Positions 1-10,010 are shown, numbered from the stretch's first letter. The stretch is DNA of 64,000 bases from Limibacterium fermenti (GCF_041902845.1 NZ_CP159486.1:930001-994000), one strand, 5' to 3'. Translations and numbers: made by a program. Notes: generated from the letters alone by a model not told the origin.

Positions 1-333
1 TTGCGCAAAATCCAGTTCGTTAATCGCGATGCTGTAATCGAGAGCATTGAGGAACGCAGCTTTTTGGTTGGGGTTTTTCACATCGATATTAAGCGTCATG
101 TTAAAAGGGATGGCTTGAAGGTTTCCCCCCGCCAATATGGTCGAAATAGACGCCAGGCTCGACAGCGAGATGCTGGAGGCATTGCCCAGGTTGATTCCGG
201 CGAGTTGGATATCGCTCAGCGAACGGTAGCTATATTCGCATTGAGAGAGGTTATAGGCGCCTCCGATTTGATTTAATACATCGCAACTGTTGAATACAAG
301 AGCAGCGAAAATAAAAACGATTATTTTTTTCAT
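1..333 (-). CDS. Partial LEA14-like lipoprotein (C-terminus beyond window)
   Basis: The frame starts at an ATG at 333 and stays open for 111 codons to the window edge, so only the N-terminal part is present. The first 17 residues form a lipoprotein signal: Met-Lys-Lys, a hydrophobic stretch, then the lipobox VFNSC with Cys17 as the probable lipidated residue. The rest contains a stretch around residues 84-105 (TLNIDVKNPNQKAAFLNAL) resembling the beta-strand and NPN pattern of LEA type 2 proteins. It probably sits in the outer or inner membrane facing the periplasm; its role is unknown. The gene lies downstream of the Smr-domain gene on the same strand, separated by a period-7 repeat. The signal peptide is clear; the LEA assignment is by eye. 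Confidence 0.7.
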   Translation of the reverse strand, partial: MKKIIVFIFAALVFNSCDVLNQIGGAYNLSQCEYSYRSLSDIQLAGINLGNASSISLSSLASISTILAGGNLQAIPFNMTLNIDVKNPNQKAAFLNALDYSIAINELDFAQ

Positions 334-389
334 CTTTTGTTCGTTATTTACGGGCTGCAAGCCATTTTGTCCGGTCGTTTGGAGGCTAT

Positions 390-443
390 AGTCTCCGGTC
401 TTTAGTCTCCGGTCTCCGGTCTTCAGTCTCCGGTCTCCGGTTT
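390..443. repeat. Period-7 degenerate repeat (AGTCTCC/GGTCTYC)
   Basis: Seven consecutive 7-base units follow one another without a gap from 390 to 438: AGTCTCC, GGTCTTT, AGTCTCC, GGTCTCC, GGTCTTC, AGTCTCC, GGTCTCC, then a partial unit. It lies in the gap between the Smr gene and the lipoprotein gene. The same word family appears in the opposite orientation at 3040-3146. Confidence 0.85.
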
Positions 444-540
444 ACTTTGTATTGTCTGCCGTCTTTTGACCGTTGACGGGTGATCCTTAACCGATACCTT
501 TCAAAATTACCTGCGAAAGTTTAGTCTGTTACTAATGTGT

Positions 541-1611
541 TTACTTGATGGTCACCATCGTCGCCCCGTAGCCGTATTCCTGAAACGATGCGTCCTGATG
601 GTAGCATTTCTTGTATTTGTTTTGTAATTCCTTTAATATCGCATTCTTTAATACGCCGTTGCCTTTTCCGTGAATGAACACGATCTTGGCGTTTTTCTCC
701 GCCGCATGCGCTTCCATCGCCTCGTGGAACTTTTGCAGTTGGTATTCCAGCATGTCGGCGTTTGTCATGCCCGCCGTCGTGTCGAGCAGTTGATCGATAT
801 GCAAATCGACTACCAACGGCGCTTGTTGCTCTTTCTTTTCGATGCGCTGCCTGCGCGGGCGGGCGGGAGCGGGGCGCTCTTTTTCGATGATGGCGCGCTG
901 CACGTCGGTGGCCGAGACAAGCAGTTGATGCTCGGGGACATCGTTGCGGGCGATATAATACACCAACGCATCTTCATCGAAGTAATCGTTCTCCCGGAAA
1001 CTGTGCAGCTTGTAGAATTTCACCGTGTCGACAGCCAGTTCCACCGAATAGGGCTGTTTGATACCGAACGGTTTATGATGTTTAAAAGCGATGAACTGTA
1101 CACAAATCTTTTCGATCTCGTTGAGTTGCGTTTTGTCGAACTCCTCCATGAAAATCTTGGTGTTGGGCTCCACCGAACCCTGATAGCGGCATTTCCAGGC
1201 GCTGTTTTCGCGGCTGAGATAGGTGAAGAACAGGTAATAATTGCTGTCGTTAACGAAATAGCATTCATACGACGTGTTGGAGAGGGTCTTTACGTCGGTC
1301 GGAAGGTAAGCCAGGCAGGCCGTTATTTTTTCACCTTCCACCGTTTCGGCGGGCTCATCGTCTTCGGGGGTTATCCGGGGCAAGTCGGGCGAGGATTTCT
1401 TCTGCCCGGCCTGCTCGTTTTCCGTTTCGGTTTCGCTGAGTTTTTTATTTCCTTCGGAAGCGACAACCACACATTCCGAGGCTAGTACGGGGACATCGAA
1501 TCCGTTTTCATCTTCAACGATGACCACTTGTTTGTTGAGGAAGCCTTTTACTTTTCCTCCTCCCACCGAATTCAGGAAGCGTACCGTGTCGCCTGTTTGT
1601 AATTTATTCAT
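541..1611 (-). CDS. DUF2027 / Smr-domain protein
   Basis: A 356-residue protein with a DUF2027-type N-terminal half and a C-terminal Smr domain (last ~85 residues). The Smr signature is visible as DLHIDQL near the domain start and IVFIHGKGNGVLKNAI (HGxG motif) further on, ending in YGATMVTIK. Smr domains in MutS2-like proteins are nucleases or nucleic-acid binders, so a role in DNA or RNA processing is likely but not shown. The start chosen is the ATG at 1611 (MNKLQTGDTVRFL). A longer reading from 1797 would overlap queA and adds a sequence unlike the family. The gene diverges from queA. Confidence 0.85.
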   Translation of the reverse strand: MNKLQTGDTVRFLNSVGGGKVKGFLNKQVVIVEDENGFDVPVLASECVVVASEGNKKLSETETENEQAGQKKSSPDLPRITPEDDEPAETVEGEKITACLAYLPTDVKTLSNTSYECYFVNDSNYYLFFTYLSRENSAWKCRYQGSVEPNTKIFMEEFDKTQLNEIEKICVQFIAFKHHKPFGIKQPYSVELAVDTVKFYKLHSFRENDYFDEDALVYYIARNDVPEHQLLVSATDVQRAIIEKERPAPARPRRQRIEKKEQQAPLVVDLHIDQLLDTTAGMTNADMLEYQLQKFHEAMEAHAAEKNAKIVFIHGKGNGVLKNAILKELQNKYKKCYHQDASFQEYGYGATMVTIK

Positions 1612-1680
1612 TTGCTCTATGCTTTGTTTTGTGTATGCAACGAATTCATAAGATAAAAAGGTTTTGCGTCGTTGCTTATT

Positions 1681-1712
1681 TTTGTTCCGTGTTGCAAAGT
1701 TGACTATTTTTG
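1681..1712 (+). promoter_or_regulatory. Bacteroidota-type promoter for queA
   Basis: TTTG at 1681-1684, 20 bases, then TATTTTTG at 1705-1712. This matches the TTTG-N19/21-TAnnTTTG consensus of the Bacteroidota housekeeping sigma factor and points at queA, leaving a leader of about 45 bases. Confidence 0.75.
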
Positions 1713-1765
1713 TCGGATTATTCATATAATATTCCGAAAAAAGAAGGCGTACGATAGCCAAAAAA

Positions 1766-2992
1766 ATGAAAAAAGAAGAGATAGAACAACTTCGCATCGG
1801 TGATTTCCACTACGATCTGCCCGACGGGCGCATCGCCAAATATCCCGTCGAGCCGCGCGATGCGTCGAAATTATTAGTTTATTCCGGCAGGACGATCACC
1901 ACCGCTGTTTTTCGCGATTTACCGGCTTTTCTTCCGCCGGAAAGCCTACTTGTTTTCAATAATACCCGGGTCATTCATGCGCGCTTGCTCTTTCGCAAAC
2001 CGACGGGGGCCGTGGTGGAAGTGTTTTGTCTGTCCCCTTTGGTGCCCGAAGAGTACAATGTGAATTTTCAGCAACGGGAGCGGTGCGCGTGGTCGTGCAT
2101 GATCGGCAATGCGAAGCGCTGGAAAGACGAATCCTTGCAAATGGAGGTGGCATCGCCTGCGGGCTCGCTTACACTCGTAGCCCGGCGGAAAGGAACCTTC
2201 CCGTCGGGAGTCGCCGTGGAGTTTTCGTGGAACGATCCTTCGTTTACGTTTTCGGAAGTGTTGGAGTTTGCCGGGAAACTGCCCATTCCGCCGTATCTTA
2301 ACCGGGCGTCGGAAGAAAAAGACGACGAAACCTACCAAACGGTGTACTCGCACGTCGAGGGTTCGGTCGCCGCGCCTACAGCCGGATTGCATTTCACGGC
2401 GGGAGTGATGGAGAAACTACGGCAAAAGGGTTTGTCGACGGTCGAAGTGACGTTGCATGTCGGGGCCGGAACGTTCAAACCGGTAAAGTCGCCCACTATC
2501 GGAGGGCACGGCATGCACACCGAGTGCCTGTCCGTGTCGCGCGACGCCATCGCTTCGCTGCTTGCCCATAACGGCAAAACCATTGTGGTGGGAACGACAT
2601 CGCTGCGCACCGTCGAGAGCCTGTATTATATCGGCGCCAAATTATATCGCCGTCCCGACGCCCTGCCGCACGAGCTCTCCGTGTCGCAATGGGAACCGTA
2701 TGAACCGGACGAGGAGATTCCACCGAAGACTGCTTTGCAAAGCATTCTCGATTATCTGGACCGTCACGGCGAGGAGCAATTGATTTCGTCCACGCAGATT
2801 CTTATCGCCCCGGGATACCGCTTTCGGTATGCCGATGCGCTGGTGACCAATTTCCATCAACCGGAGAGCACCCTTCTGCTTTTGATATCGGCTTTTGTGG
2901 GAGATGACTGGCGACAGATTTACCGGTATGCCCTCGATAACGGTTTCCGCTTTCTTAGTTACGGCGATAGTTCGCTGCTCTGGAGGGAATAG
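1766..2992 (+). CDS. queA: S-adenosylmethionine:tRNA ribosyltransferase-isomerase
   Basis: QueA transfers and isomerises the ribose of SAM onto preQ1 at the tRNA wobble position 34 to give epoxyqueuosine. The 408-residue protein carries the family landmarks in order: FHYDLPDGRIAKYPVEPRD at the N-terminus, LLVFNNTRVIHARL, AAPTAGLHFT, VTLHVGAGTFKPV, IVVGTTSLRTVESL and a C-terminal TNFHQPESTLLLLISAF. It is longer than the ~350 residues of the E. coli protein, as is usual in Bacteroidota. The ATG at 1766 gives the conserved N-terminus (first block at residue ~13). It stands alone behind its own promoter, with a repeat array immediately after its stop codon. Confidence 0.95.
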   Translation: MKKEEIEQLRIGDFHYDLPDGRIAKYPVEPRDASKLLVYSGRTITTAVFRDLPAFLPPESLLVFNNTRVIHARLLFRKPTGAVVEVFCLSPLVPEEYNVNFQQRERCAWSCMIGNAKRWKDESLQMEVASPAGSLTLVARRKGTFPSGVAVEFSWNDPSFTFSEVLEFAGKLPIPPYLNRASEEKDDETYQTVYSHVEGSVAAPTAGLHFTAGVMEKLRQKGLSTVEVTLHVGAGTFKPVKSPTIGGHGMHTECLSVSRDAIASLLAHNGKTIVVGTTSLRTVESLYYIGAKLYRRPDALPHELSVSQWEPYEPDEEIPPKTALQSILDYLDRHGEEQLISSTQILIAPGYRFRYADALVTNFHQPESTLLLLISAFVGDDWRQIYRYALDNGFRFLSYGDSSLLWRE

Positions 2993-3040
2993 ATTGAAGG
3001 AAGATCGAAGGAAGATCGATGAGAGATTGAAGGAAGATTG
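2992..3040. repeat. 11-bp tandem repeat GATTGAAGGAA (x4)
   Basis: Four 11-base units, GATTGAAGGAA, GATCGAAGGAA, GATCGATGAGA and GATTGAAGGAA, run from the queA stop codon to 3035, with a partial fifth unit leading straight into the period-7 array. Confidence 0.85.
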
Positions 3041-3146
3041 ACCGGCGACCGATGACCGAAGACTGGAGACCGAAGACTGGAGACTGTAGACTGGCGACCG
3101 ATTGACCGGCGACCGGCGACCGATTGACCGGCGACTGTAGACCGGA
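3040..3146. repeat. Period-7 degenerate repeat (GACCGRN/GACTGNN), ~15 units
   Basis: Fifteen units of the form GACCGGC, GACCGAT, GACCGAA, GACTGGA, GACTGTA or GACTGGC follow head to tail; two carry one extra T. The reverse complement gives the AGTCTCC/GGTCTTC words seen at 390-443. The array fills most of the queA-tamB gap; the remaining ~100 bases before tamB show only a weak promoter-like AT-rich stretch. Confidence 0.85.
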
Positions 3147-3248
3147 CCCTTCGACAGATTTAAAAAAGTGTGCAATTACAAAGCGTTTTACGTGTTTTTT
3201 TTGTATTATTGCAGTTTGAAATAAATCCACATAACACCAACAAAGCAA

Positions 3249-6200
3249 TTGGTTAAGAAAGTCGTTAAAATATTCGCTATTATTATAGTAACTATCATAC
3301 TATTGAATGTAATTCTTTTCCTTACATTCAGTATTCCTTCCGTTCAGAAGTACGCCGCCGATTTCGCATTGAAAAAGCTCAAGCCCATGATCGGTACGGA
3401 GGCATCGATTGACGGCATCCGCATCAAACTATTTAATACCGTCGAGTTGAAGGGCGTTTATCTCGAAGACAAGCAGCAGGATACGCTTTTCTATGCCGGT
3501 ACGCTGTCCACCCGTATCCATCCGTGGGATTTGCTCGACAACCGGGTATCGGTCCGGAAAGTTGCGTTGGAGAACTTCACCGGAAGCGTTTATCGTGAAA
3601 CGCCCGAGGCGCCGTTCAATTTTCAGTTTCTCATCGACGCTTTCGCCGGAAAGGATAAAGACACCACGCAGCAAAAAAAGGAAAAGGCGCCTTGGCATAT
3701 CGTCGTCGAAGATTTGTTGTTGAAGAATGGTTCGTTACGTTATCATATCCTTTCGGAGCCGGAAACTCCGGGGAAATTCAATGCCGCGCATATCGATGTG
3801 AAAGGATTGCAATTGCGCGCATCCGCCGACTTCCTCCGCGTGGAAGATATGCGCGCGCAGATAAAGAAGTTGGAGTTTACCGAACATTCGGGAATACAAC
3901 TCACCCGTTTCCAGGCGGATGTGAGGGGAAAGGACTCGCTGTTTTCAGGCGATAAGATTCTTGTGTCGTTTAATGATTCGGAACTCGAAGTGAAGGAGGC
4001 CTCGTATCACTTGTCTTCGAAAGCCTTTGTGGTGAGGGCGAAAAGCGATCATATCGATGTGCGGAATGTCGCTCTCTTTGCCGACGGCTTCGGGCATCTC
4101 GGCAAGCCGCTGTCATTCGACATCGATGTGAAAGGGCAATTGCCGCAAGTTGAACTGCAAAAGCTGACGGCCTCCTACGGTTCCGGTACGAAAATACGGA
4201 TGGAAGGCATGCTTTCCGATTATTCCAACTATAACGACAGTAAAATCAATCTGAACATACAAGAGGCAACCGTTTCGCCCGACGATATGGAGGCTTTCGC
4301 CGCGGTCGGCTCGCCGAAACCTTTGCCCGAACAATTATTCGCCTTGGGGAATATCTCGTTGCGGTTGAAAGCGCAGGGAAAGATGAGCCGTTTTGCCTAC
4401 GACGGCGCTCTTCGCACTTCGCAAGGCAATGTATCGTTATCGGGACAAGGGATGCTTGGGAAGGATTTCAAATCGTTTTCGTTCGAAGGGCCTGTGAATG
4501 CCGATAATATACAAATGGCGAACATTATGGGGGAAGAACTCGGCGTGGACGATGTCACTCTGGCTACCCACATCCGGGTGGCTTCCGATAGCCGTAAACA
4601 ATTGTCCGCTTCGGCTGACGGGAGTATCGTTTCCGCTTTATACAAGGGCTATCAGTATACCGATTTGTTTTTCGACGGCAGTTATTCCCCCGATAAGATT
4701 GCCGCTCATATTCATACCGATACCGAACGCAACAAGCTCGACATTTCCGCGGATATGACCATGGGGGGCGATCAGGCGATTCTGGTAAAAGGCGTCATCG
4801 ACAAACTCGACCTGAATCCGTTCGTGACCATCGAGAAATGGGAGAACCCTTCGCTCACCACGCGTATCGACGGACAGTTATCGGGAGGCTCCATCGATAA
4901 TATGGTGGGTACCGTCGTCATCGACAGCACGTCTTTATCGGCGGCTTCTTTTATTTACAATCCCGGGCCGGTTTATTTACAGGCGCTGGCCGATGAAGGA
5001 GAGGGAAAGAAACTCCAGCTTTATTCGTCGTTTCTCGAAGCCGAACTATCGGGCGATTATTTCTTCTCTACGGCGGGACGCGAGTTGATGGCGGCGTTGC
5101 ATCCGCATCTGCCTTCCCTCATTCCCCAGCCCGAAGAGGCCGAACCGCTGGAAGGCCTGAATAACTTCCGGTTTACCGTCAACCTGAAAAATACGGAGGA
5201 TTTATCTTATGCGCTTTCCTTGCCGTTTTATAACGTGGAGCCGGCGACCATACAGGGAAGTGTGGATATGGTTTCGGGGCAATCGGTGGTGATGAACGCG
5301 CATGTTCCCCGGCTGATGTTCGGAAATAACGATATACGCGAAACGAAAGTAACCCTTCAGAGCGGCCCGGCGAAAGGTATCGCTATCGAAGCCAATACCT
5401 ATCTGGTGCAGGACGACGGTTATATCAACGCCCGCCTCAATACCGACGTGGCCTCTGACTCGCTCATGAACCGTTTGTTTTTCGACGTGCAGAACAGTGT
5501 CGCGCAGGCCAACGGTCAACTTCAGATTGGGCTGCAACTCGATCGGGATGCGGAAGAGCAGTTGATGGCGGCCATCCGCTTTTACTCTTCCGACGTACTC
5601 TTCAATAACAAAACCATTTCCTTCAGCGATGCGACCATTGATTACCGCAAAGACCATATCGACATCCGTAACTTTGGAATGAGGGAGCGCGATATGTTGA
5701 TTCTCGGCATTGAGGGGATTGCTTCTAAAACTCCCTCCGACAGTATCCGCGTATATTTTAATAATACCGAGCTGTCGAACCTCCTGGCCGCCTTCAACGT
5801 AAGCAATATCGAGGGAGCCATCAACGGTGATATCTTCATCTCCCAAGCCTTGGGCGATCCCAGAATACGCACCGAACAATTGCGCATCGACGACATTAAA
5901 GTGTATAACGAGCCTGTGGGCACCTTTCATGTCGATGCCCGGTGGGACAACCTCCATTCGGGACTCGGGCTGGATGCCTATCTGGACAATAAGACGGGCG
6001 TCCGTCCCCTTGAGGTGAAAGGCTTTATCCCGACCGGCGACACCATCCGCCAACCGATGAACGTAAAATTAAACATCCGCGATTTTGCCTTAACGACCTT
6101 CAAACCTCTGACAACAACTATCTTCAGCGATTTGTCGGGAAATATCAATTCCGATATATCCGTGACCGGCAGTGTTTCCGAGCCGGAGGTGAAAGGTTGG

Positions 6201-7700
6201 CTGGGTATTGACGGCGGAATGATGAAGGTGGCTTATACCGATGTCACCTACCGTATTTCCGATACCATCCATGTGGATAAAAGCAATATCGGATTGAACA
6301 ACCTGGTCATTTACGATGAGGACAACCATACGGCTACGTTGAGCGTATCGTTATCGCATAGCAATTTCGGGCGCATGGTCTATAATGTCGGGTTTGAAAT
6401 GAACGATTTCCTCTTGTTGAACAATTCGCGCCGCACCGACCTGATGGCCTATGGTACGTTGCGCTTGTCGGGAAACATCAAGGTGTCGGGATCGCAGGCC
6501 GGGATATTCGGCGATGCGTTTGTCTCTTCTTCCTCCCGCTCGGATGTGACCGTCGTCATCCCGCAGTCGGCCGCCACGGCCGAGCAATACAGCGGCGTGA
6601 TATACATCAACACCCCGACCGAAAAAGAAGACTCGTTGTCCTTCCTCCGGAAAAGAGAGGAGGGGAAATCCAACGCCAAAAGAACAAGCTCCGCCAACAG
6701 CATGCCCATAAACATGCGGGCAATCGTCAACCTTACGCCCCTGTTGCGGACCAAAGTTTTTATCAATCCCACCACGGGCGACGCCCTCGATGTGAACGGT
6801 ACCGGAGAAATGACCATTTCGTATAATTCGAAAGCCGTGTCGCCTATGCAAATCCATGGCGATTACGTCATCGAAGAAGGGAAGATTCATTATAATCTTC
6901 TGCAAAACTTGCGGGCGATCGATTTCAATATCCGCAAGGGAAGTACCCTCACCATGATCGGCGACCCGATGAACACGCGCTTCAATATTATTGCATATCA
7001 TCAGGTGACGACCGATTTGGCCACGCTCAATACGAGTTTTACAGCCGAGCTCTCCAATACCCGAGTTCCCGTGAATGCGCTGCTCGAAATCAGGGGCGAT
7101 CTGCAACGGATGGATCTGCAGTACGGCATAGAATTACCGGATGCGACGAATGACATGCAGCAAAAAGTGAATAGTTTGATCAGCACGGAAGAGGCGAAGA
7201 TAAGGCAGTTCGCCTCGTTGGTCGCCACGGGTAGCTTTTTTTCTTCGGGTGGAGATACCCAGAATACGAATCTCGGTACAAACATGTTTACTTCGCTGGC
7301 GGCAACAGGCCTGACGAAAGGATTGGATGCCTTGTTTGCAAGGGCTTTGAAAAATAACTGGACGGTGAGCACCAATTTCGAGTCGCAGGACGGTACGTTC
7401 GATAACGTGCGTATGGGCGTCGATGTGTCCACCCGTTTGTTTGACGACCGCCTCCGCATTACGACCAACTTGAGCTATGGCGACCAAAGCACGTTGAATA
7501 CCGACCAGGCATTCATGGGTGAGTTCGAGGCCGAATACGATATCAATAACTGGTTGATGTTGCGCGCTTATAACCGTGCCAACCAACGTTTCTATCGCCG
7601 TTCACCCTTTACACAGGGCGTAGGGGTGGTGGTGACCAAACAGGGACACACCTTTAGGAATCTGTTCCGGTTTGATTTTCGCCGGAAGGAGAATGAATAA
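3249..7700 (+). CDS. tamB: TamB-family translocation/assembly protein
   Basis: A 1483-residue envelope protein of the TamB/AsmA-like superfamily. It has an N-terminal membrane anchor (residues ~5-27, FAIIIVTIILLNVILFLTF), a very long region of repeating beta-strand-like sequence, and a C-terminal TamB (DUF490) domain over roughly the last 400 residues ending in KQGHTFRNLFRFDF. TamB proteins bridge inner and outer membranes and help barrel-protein insertion and/or phospholipid transport. The apparent start is TTG at 3249; no in-frame ATG lies close to the membrane segment. It is followed after 3 bases (or 21, depending on the start used) by tamL, the outer-membrane partner, so the two form an operon. 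Confidence 0.9.
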   Translation: MVKKVVKIFAIIIVTIILLNVILFLTFSIPSVQKYAADFALKKLKPMIGTEASIDGIRIKLFNTVELKGVYLEDKQQDTLFYAGTLSTRIHPWDLLDNRVSVRKVALENFTGSVYRETPEAPFNFQFLIDAFAGKDKDTTQQKKEKAPWHIVVEDLLLKNGSLRYHILSEPETPGKFNAAHIDVKGLQLRASADFLRVEDMRAQIKKLEFTEHSGIQLTRFQADVRGKDSLFSGDKILVSFNDSELEVKEASYHLSSKAFVVRAKSDHIDVRNVALFADGFGHLGKPLSFDIDVKGQLPQVELQKLTASYGSGTKIRMEGMLSDYSNYNDSKINLNIQEATVSPDDMEAFAAVGSPKPLPEQLFALGNISLRLKAQGKMSRFAYDGALRTSQGNVSLSGQGMLGKDFKSFSFEGPVNADNIQMANIMGEELGVDDVTLATHIRVASDSRKQLSASADGSIVSALYKGYQYTDLFFDGSYSPDKIAAHIHTDTERNKLDISADMTMGGDQAILVKGVIDKLDLNPFVTIEKWENPSLTTRIDGQLSGGSIDNMVGTVVIDSTSLSAASFIYNPGPVYLQALADEGEGKKLQLYSSFLEAELSGDYFFSTAGRELMAALHPHLPSLIPQPEEAEPLEGLNNFRFTVNLKNTEDLSYALSLPFYNVEPATIQGSVDMVSGQSVVMNAHVPRLMFGNNDIRETKVTLQSGPAKGIAIEANTYLVQDDGYINARLNTDVASDSLMNRLFFDVQNSVAQANGQLQIGLQLDRDAEEQLMAAIRFYSSDVLFNNKTISFSDATIDYRKDHIDIRNFGMRERDMLILGIEGIASKTPSDSIRVYFNNTELSNLLAAFNVSNIEGAINGDIFISQALGDPRIRTEQLRIDDIKVYNEPVGTFHVDARWDNLHSGLGLDAYLDNKTGVRPLEVKGFIPTGDTIRQPMNVKLNIRDFALTTFKPLTTTIFSDLSGNINSDISVTGSVSEPEVKGWLGIDGGMMKVAYTDVTYRISDTIHVDKSNIGLNNLVIYDEDNHTATLSVSLSHSNFGRMVYNVGFEMNDFLLLNNSRRTDLMAYGTLRLSGNIKVSGSQAGIFGDAFVSSSSRSDVTVVIPQSAATAEQYSGVIYINTPTEKEDSLSFLRKREEGKSNAKRTSSANSMPINMRAIVNLTPLLRTKVFINPTTGDALDVNGTGEMTISYNSKAVSPMQIHGDYVIEEGKIHYNLLQNLRAIDFNIRKGSTLTMIGDPMNTRFNIIAYHQVTTDLATLNTSFTAELSNTRVPVNALLEIRGDLQRMDLQYGIELPDATNDMQQKVNSLISTEEAKIRQFASLVATGSFFSSGGDTQNTNLGTNMFTSLAATGLTKGLDALFARALKNNWTVSTNFESQDGTFDNVRMGVDVSTRLFDDRLRITTNLSYGDQSTLNTDQAFMGEFEAEYDINNWLMLRAYNRANQRFYRRSPFTQGVGVVVTKQGHTFRNLFRFDFRRKENE

Positions 7701-7721
7701 ATAATGTTTGACGACTGTGAA

Positions 7722-10010
7722 ATGAAGAAATATATAGTTTACCTGGCTTTCTTTTTAGGATGTATCGCTTGCGAAACCACGAAATACGTGCCGGAAGGAA
7801 GTTATCTGCTCGATAAAGTAAATATCAATTCCGACGTGAAAAGTATCGGCAACTCGCAACTCAAACCGTATTTGAGGCAGAAGCCCAATAGTTCCCTGCC
7901 GGTGTTGGGAAAGGTGCGGCTGCATATATATAGTATTCCCGATAATGATTCTACTTGGTTAAACCGGCAGTTGCATAAATTCGGCGAGCCGCCCGTTTTG
8001 TATAGTTCGCAGTTAACCGAGGTATCGGCGGAACAAATGCGCCAGTATCTTCACAATAAAGGGTATTTGAGGGCGAGGGTCGATACGTCTTTGGTGAAAA
8101 AAGAAAAGAAAGCGCTGGTCAGTTATCAGATTACGGGAAACGACGCTTATCACGTGCGGAACTTCCGCGATACGATTCAGTCGGCCGATACCACCATCTA
8201 TTCCATCTTGTCCGAGTCGCGCAGGCTGCAAGTGATGAAGGAAAAAGATATTTTCGATCTCGAAGTGTTGGAAGAGGGACGTGTCAAACTGGCTGATGAA
8301 TTGCGCAATCGCGGCTATTACAATTTTAATCAGGAGAATTTCTACTATTTAGCCGATACGACGCTCGGCAACCGGGAGGTCGATTTGACCCTCGGAATGA
8401 ATAATCCGACCGATAGTACCCTGCACAAGCGGTATACCATTGGTAACGTCACGGTTATTAATGGTATAGATCCTGTTATATTGCAGGATTCCTCCCGGCA
8501 TCATGCCTTGGATACCATTGAGTATCGAGGAATGAGGGTGGTCTCCGAAAAAGAGAAGTTCTTATTGCCTCAGGCTATCTATTATAATAATTTTGTTCGT
8601 CCGGGACGGCTCTATTCCGATCGGCTCGTCGAAAGAACCTATTCGTCGTTGAGCCAATTGGGTTCGGTGAATCAAACGAGCATCAATTTCACCCCAGTGG
8701 TGAGAAATGACTCTAACTTTTTAGATGCGAATATTTTGCTGGTGCCCGGCAATTTGCACTACATGCAGTTCGGTGTCGACGGAACCCATTCGGCGGGTGA
8801 CTTGGGGGTGGCGACAAACCTCACGTATGAACATCGGAATTTGTTTAAAGGGGGCGAACGGCTTCGCTTGCGCCTCAATGGTGCGTATGAGTTTATCTCG
8901 GCTACCGATAGTACCGACCTCCTCGATCATAGTTTTTACGAGTATGGCGCGGAAGCTTTTTTGTCGATTCCCCAGTTATTGCTCCCCTGGTTGATGAAGC
9001 GCCTGAAGGATCGTCCTTCCGCTTCGACCGAGTTTTCTATCGGAGCCAATTTCCAGAACAGGCCGGAATATTTGCGCCAGTTCTTCAATTTATCTACCCG
9101 ACTGCAATGGTCTGCCTTGAACTGGCAGGTGACCCATGAGGTCAATCCGGTGGACATCACTTATATACGGATGCCCAGAACTTCCCAAAGGTTTAGGGAT
9201 TTGTATCTGAACGACGACGCCAATCCTATCCTTCGGTATAGTTACGAGGAACAGCTTATTGTCAGAACCGCGTATAGCATTAGTTATACGAATGCTTCTT
9301 TCCGGCATACTCCCCTCATTCCTTTCCGTCTGCGTGTCGGGGGCGAAGTGGCGGGCTGGATACCGAGAATTGTGACTTCTCTCAACAAAAGTAAAACCAA
9401 TGATGAGGGCTATAAGAAAATTCTCGGAACCCGCTATGCCGAATATGTAAAGGGGGATATCGATTTTGCGCCCGTATATCGACTGAATGAAAACAGTACG
9501 TTGGCGGCGCATATTGCCGTCGGGGTGGCTTATCCGTATGGGAACTCGGTGGTATTGCCTTTTGAAAAACGCTATTACGGCGGCGGCGCCAATAGTGTCA
9601 GGGGGTGGAGCACGCGTACGTTGGGGCCGGGAATATATGGTAGCGATACGTTACGATACGACTTTGCGAACCGTACGGGGGATATCCGCCTCGATATGAG
9701 CGTCGAGTACCGGAGGAAGCTCACCAAAATGTTCGAATTGGCCGGCTTTATCGATGCCGGAAATATCTGGACCATTAAAGACTATTCCGGTCAGCCGGGA
9801 GGTTATTTTCAGTTCTCTGAATTTTATAAACAGTTGGCGATTGCCTATGGTGCCGGTGTCCGGCTCGACCTGAACTTCCTGCTGTTGCGTTTCGATTTCG
9901 GTATGAAAGCGCATAATCCCGCTATGCCCGAAAACCAACGATGGACAATCTTTAAACCTAAAATGAGGCGCGATTTTGCCTTCCACTTCGCTATCGGATA
10001 TCCTTTCTAA
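7722..10010 (+). CDS. tamL: TamL, BamA/TamA-like outer-membrane lipoprotein
   Basis: A 762-residue Omp85-superfamily protein. From the ATG at 7722 the product begins with a lipoprotein signal (MKKYIVYLAFFLGCIAC; Cys14 or Cys17), a hallmark of the Bacteroidota TamL branch. An ATG at 7704 would precede this signal with six extra residues. POTRA-like sequence follows, then the barrel with the conserved loop motif SVRGW near residue 630 and a C-terminal strand ending in aromatic FAIGYPF. It partners TamB in outer-membrane assembly. The 3' end of this gene (from 9970) and the next ~45 bases are repeated at 10815-10899. Confidence 0.9.
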   Translation: MKKYIVYLAFFLGCIACETTKYVPEGSYLLDKVNINSDVKSIGNSQLKPYLRQKPNSSLPVLGKVRLHIYSIPDNDSTWLNRQLHKFGEPPVLYSSQLTEVSAEQMRQYLHNKGYLRARVDTSLVKKEKKALVSYQITGNDAYHVRNFRDTIQSADTTIYSILSESRRLQVMKEKDIFDLEVLEEGRVKLADELRNRGYYNFNQENFYYLADTTLGNREVDLTLGMNNPTDSTLHKRYTIGNVTVINGIDPVILQDSSRHHALDTIEYRGMRVVSEKEKFLLPQAIYYNNFVRPGRLYSDRLVERTYSSLSQLGSVNQTSINFTPVVRNDSNFLDANILLVPGNLHYMQFGVDGTHSAGDLGVATNLTYEHRNLFKGGERLRLRLNGAYEFISATDSTDLLDHSFYEYGAEAFLSIPQLLLPWLMKRLKDRPSASTEFSIGANFQNRPEYLRQFFNLSTRLQWSALNWQVTHEVNPVDITYIRMPRTSQRFRDLYLNDDANPILRYSYEEQLIVRTAYSISYTNASFRHTPLIPFRLRVGGEVAGWIPRIVTSLNKSKTNDEGYKKILGTRYAEYVKGDIDFAPVYRLNENSTLAAHIAVGVAYPYGNSVVLPFEKRYYGGGANSVRGWSTRTLGPGIYGSDTLRYDFANRTGDIRLDMSVEYRRKLTKMFELAGFIDAGNIWTIKDYSGQPGGYFQFSEFYKQLAIAYGAGVRLDLNFLLLRFDFGMKAHNPAMPENQRWTIFKPKMRRDFAFHFAIGYPF

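Noticed and set aside
390..443. CRISPR array
   Set aside because: Units are 7 bases long without spacers, so the repeat is not a CRISPR.
670..1485. Plus-strand open frame (271 codons) opposite the Smr gene
   Set aside because: Shadow of the DUF2027-Smr gene; no recognisable domain.
5202..6053. Minus-strand open frame (283 codons) in tamB
   Set aside because: Shadow of tamB; His-rich artefact composition.
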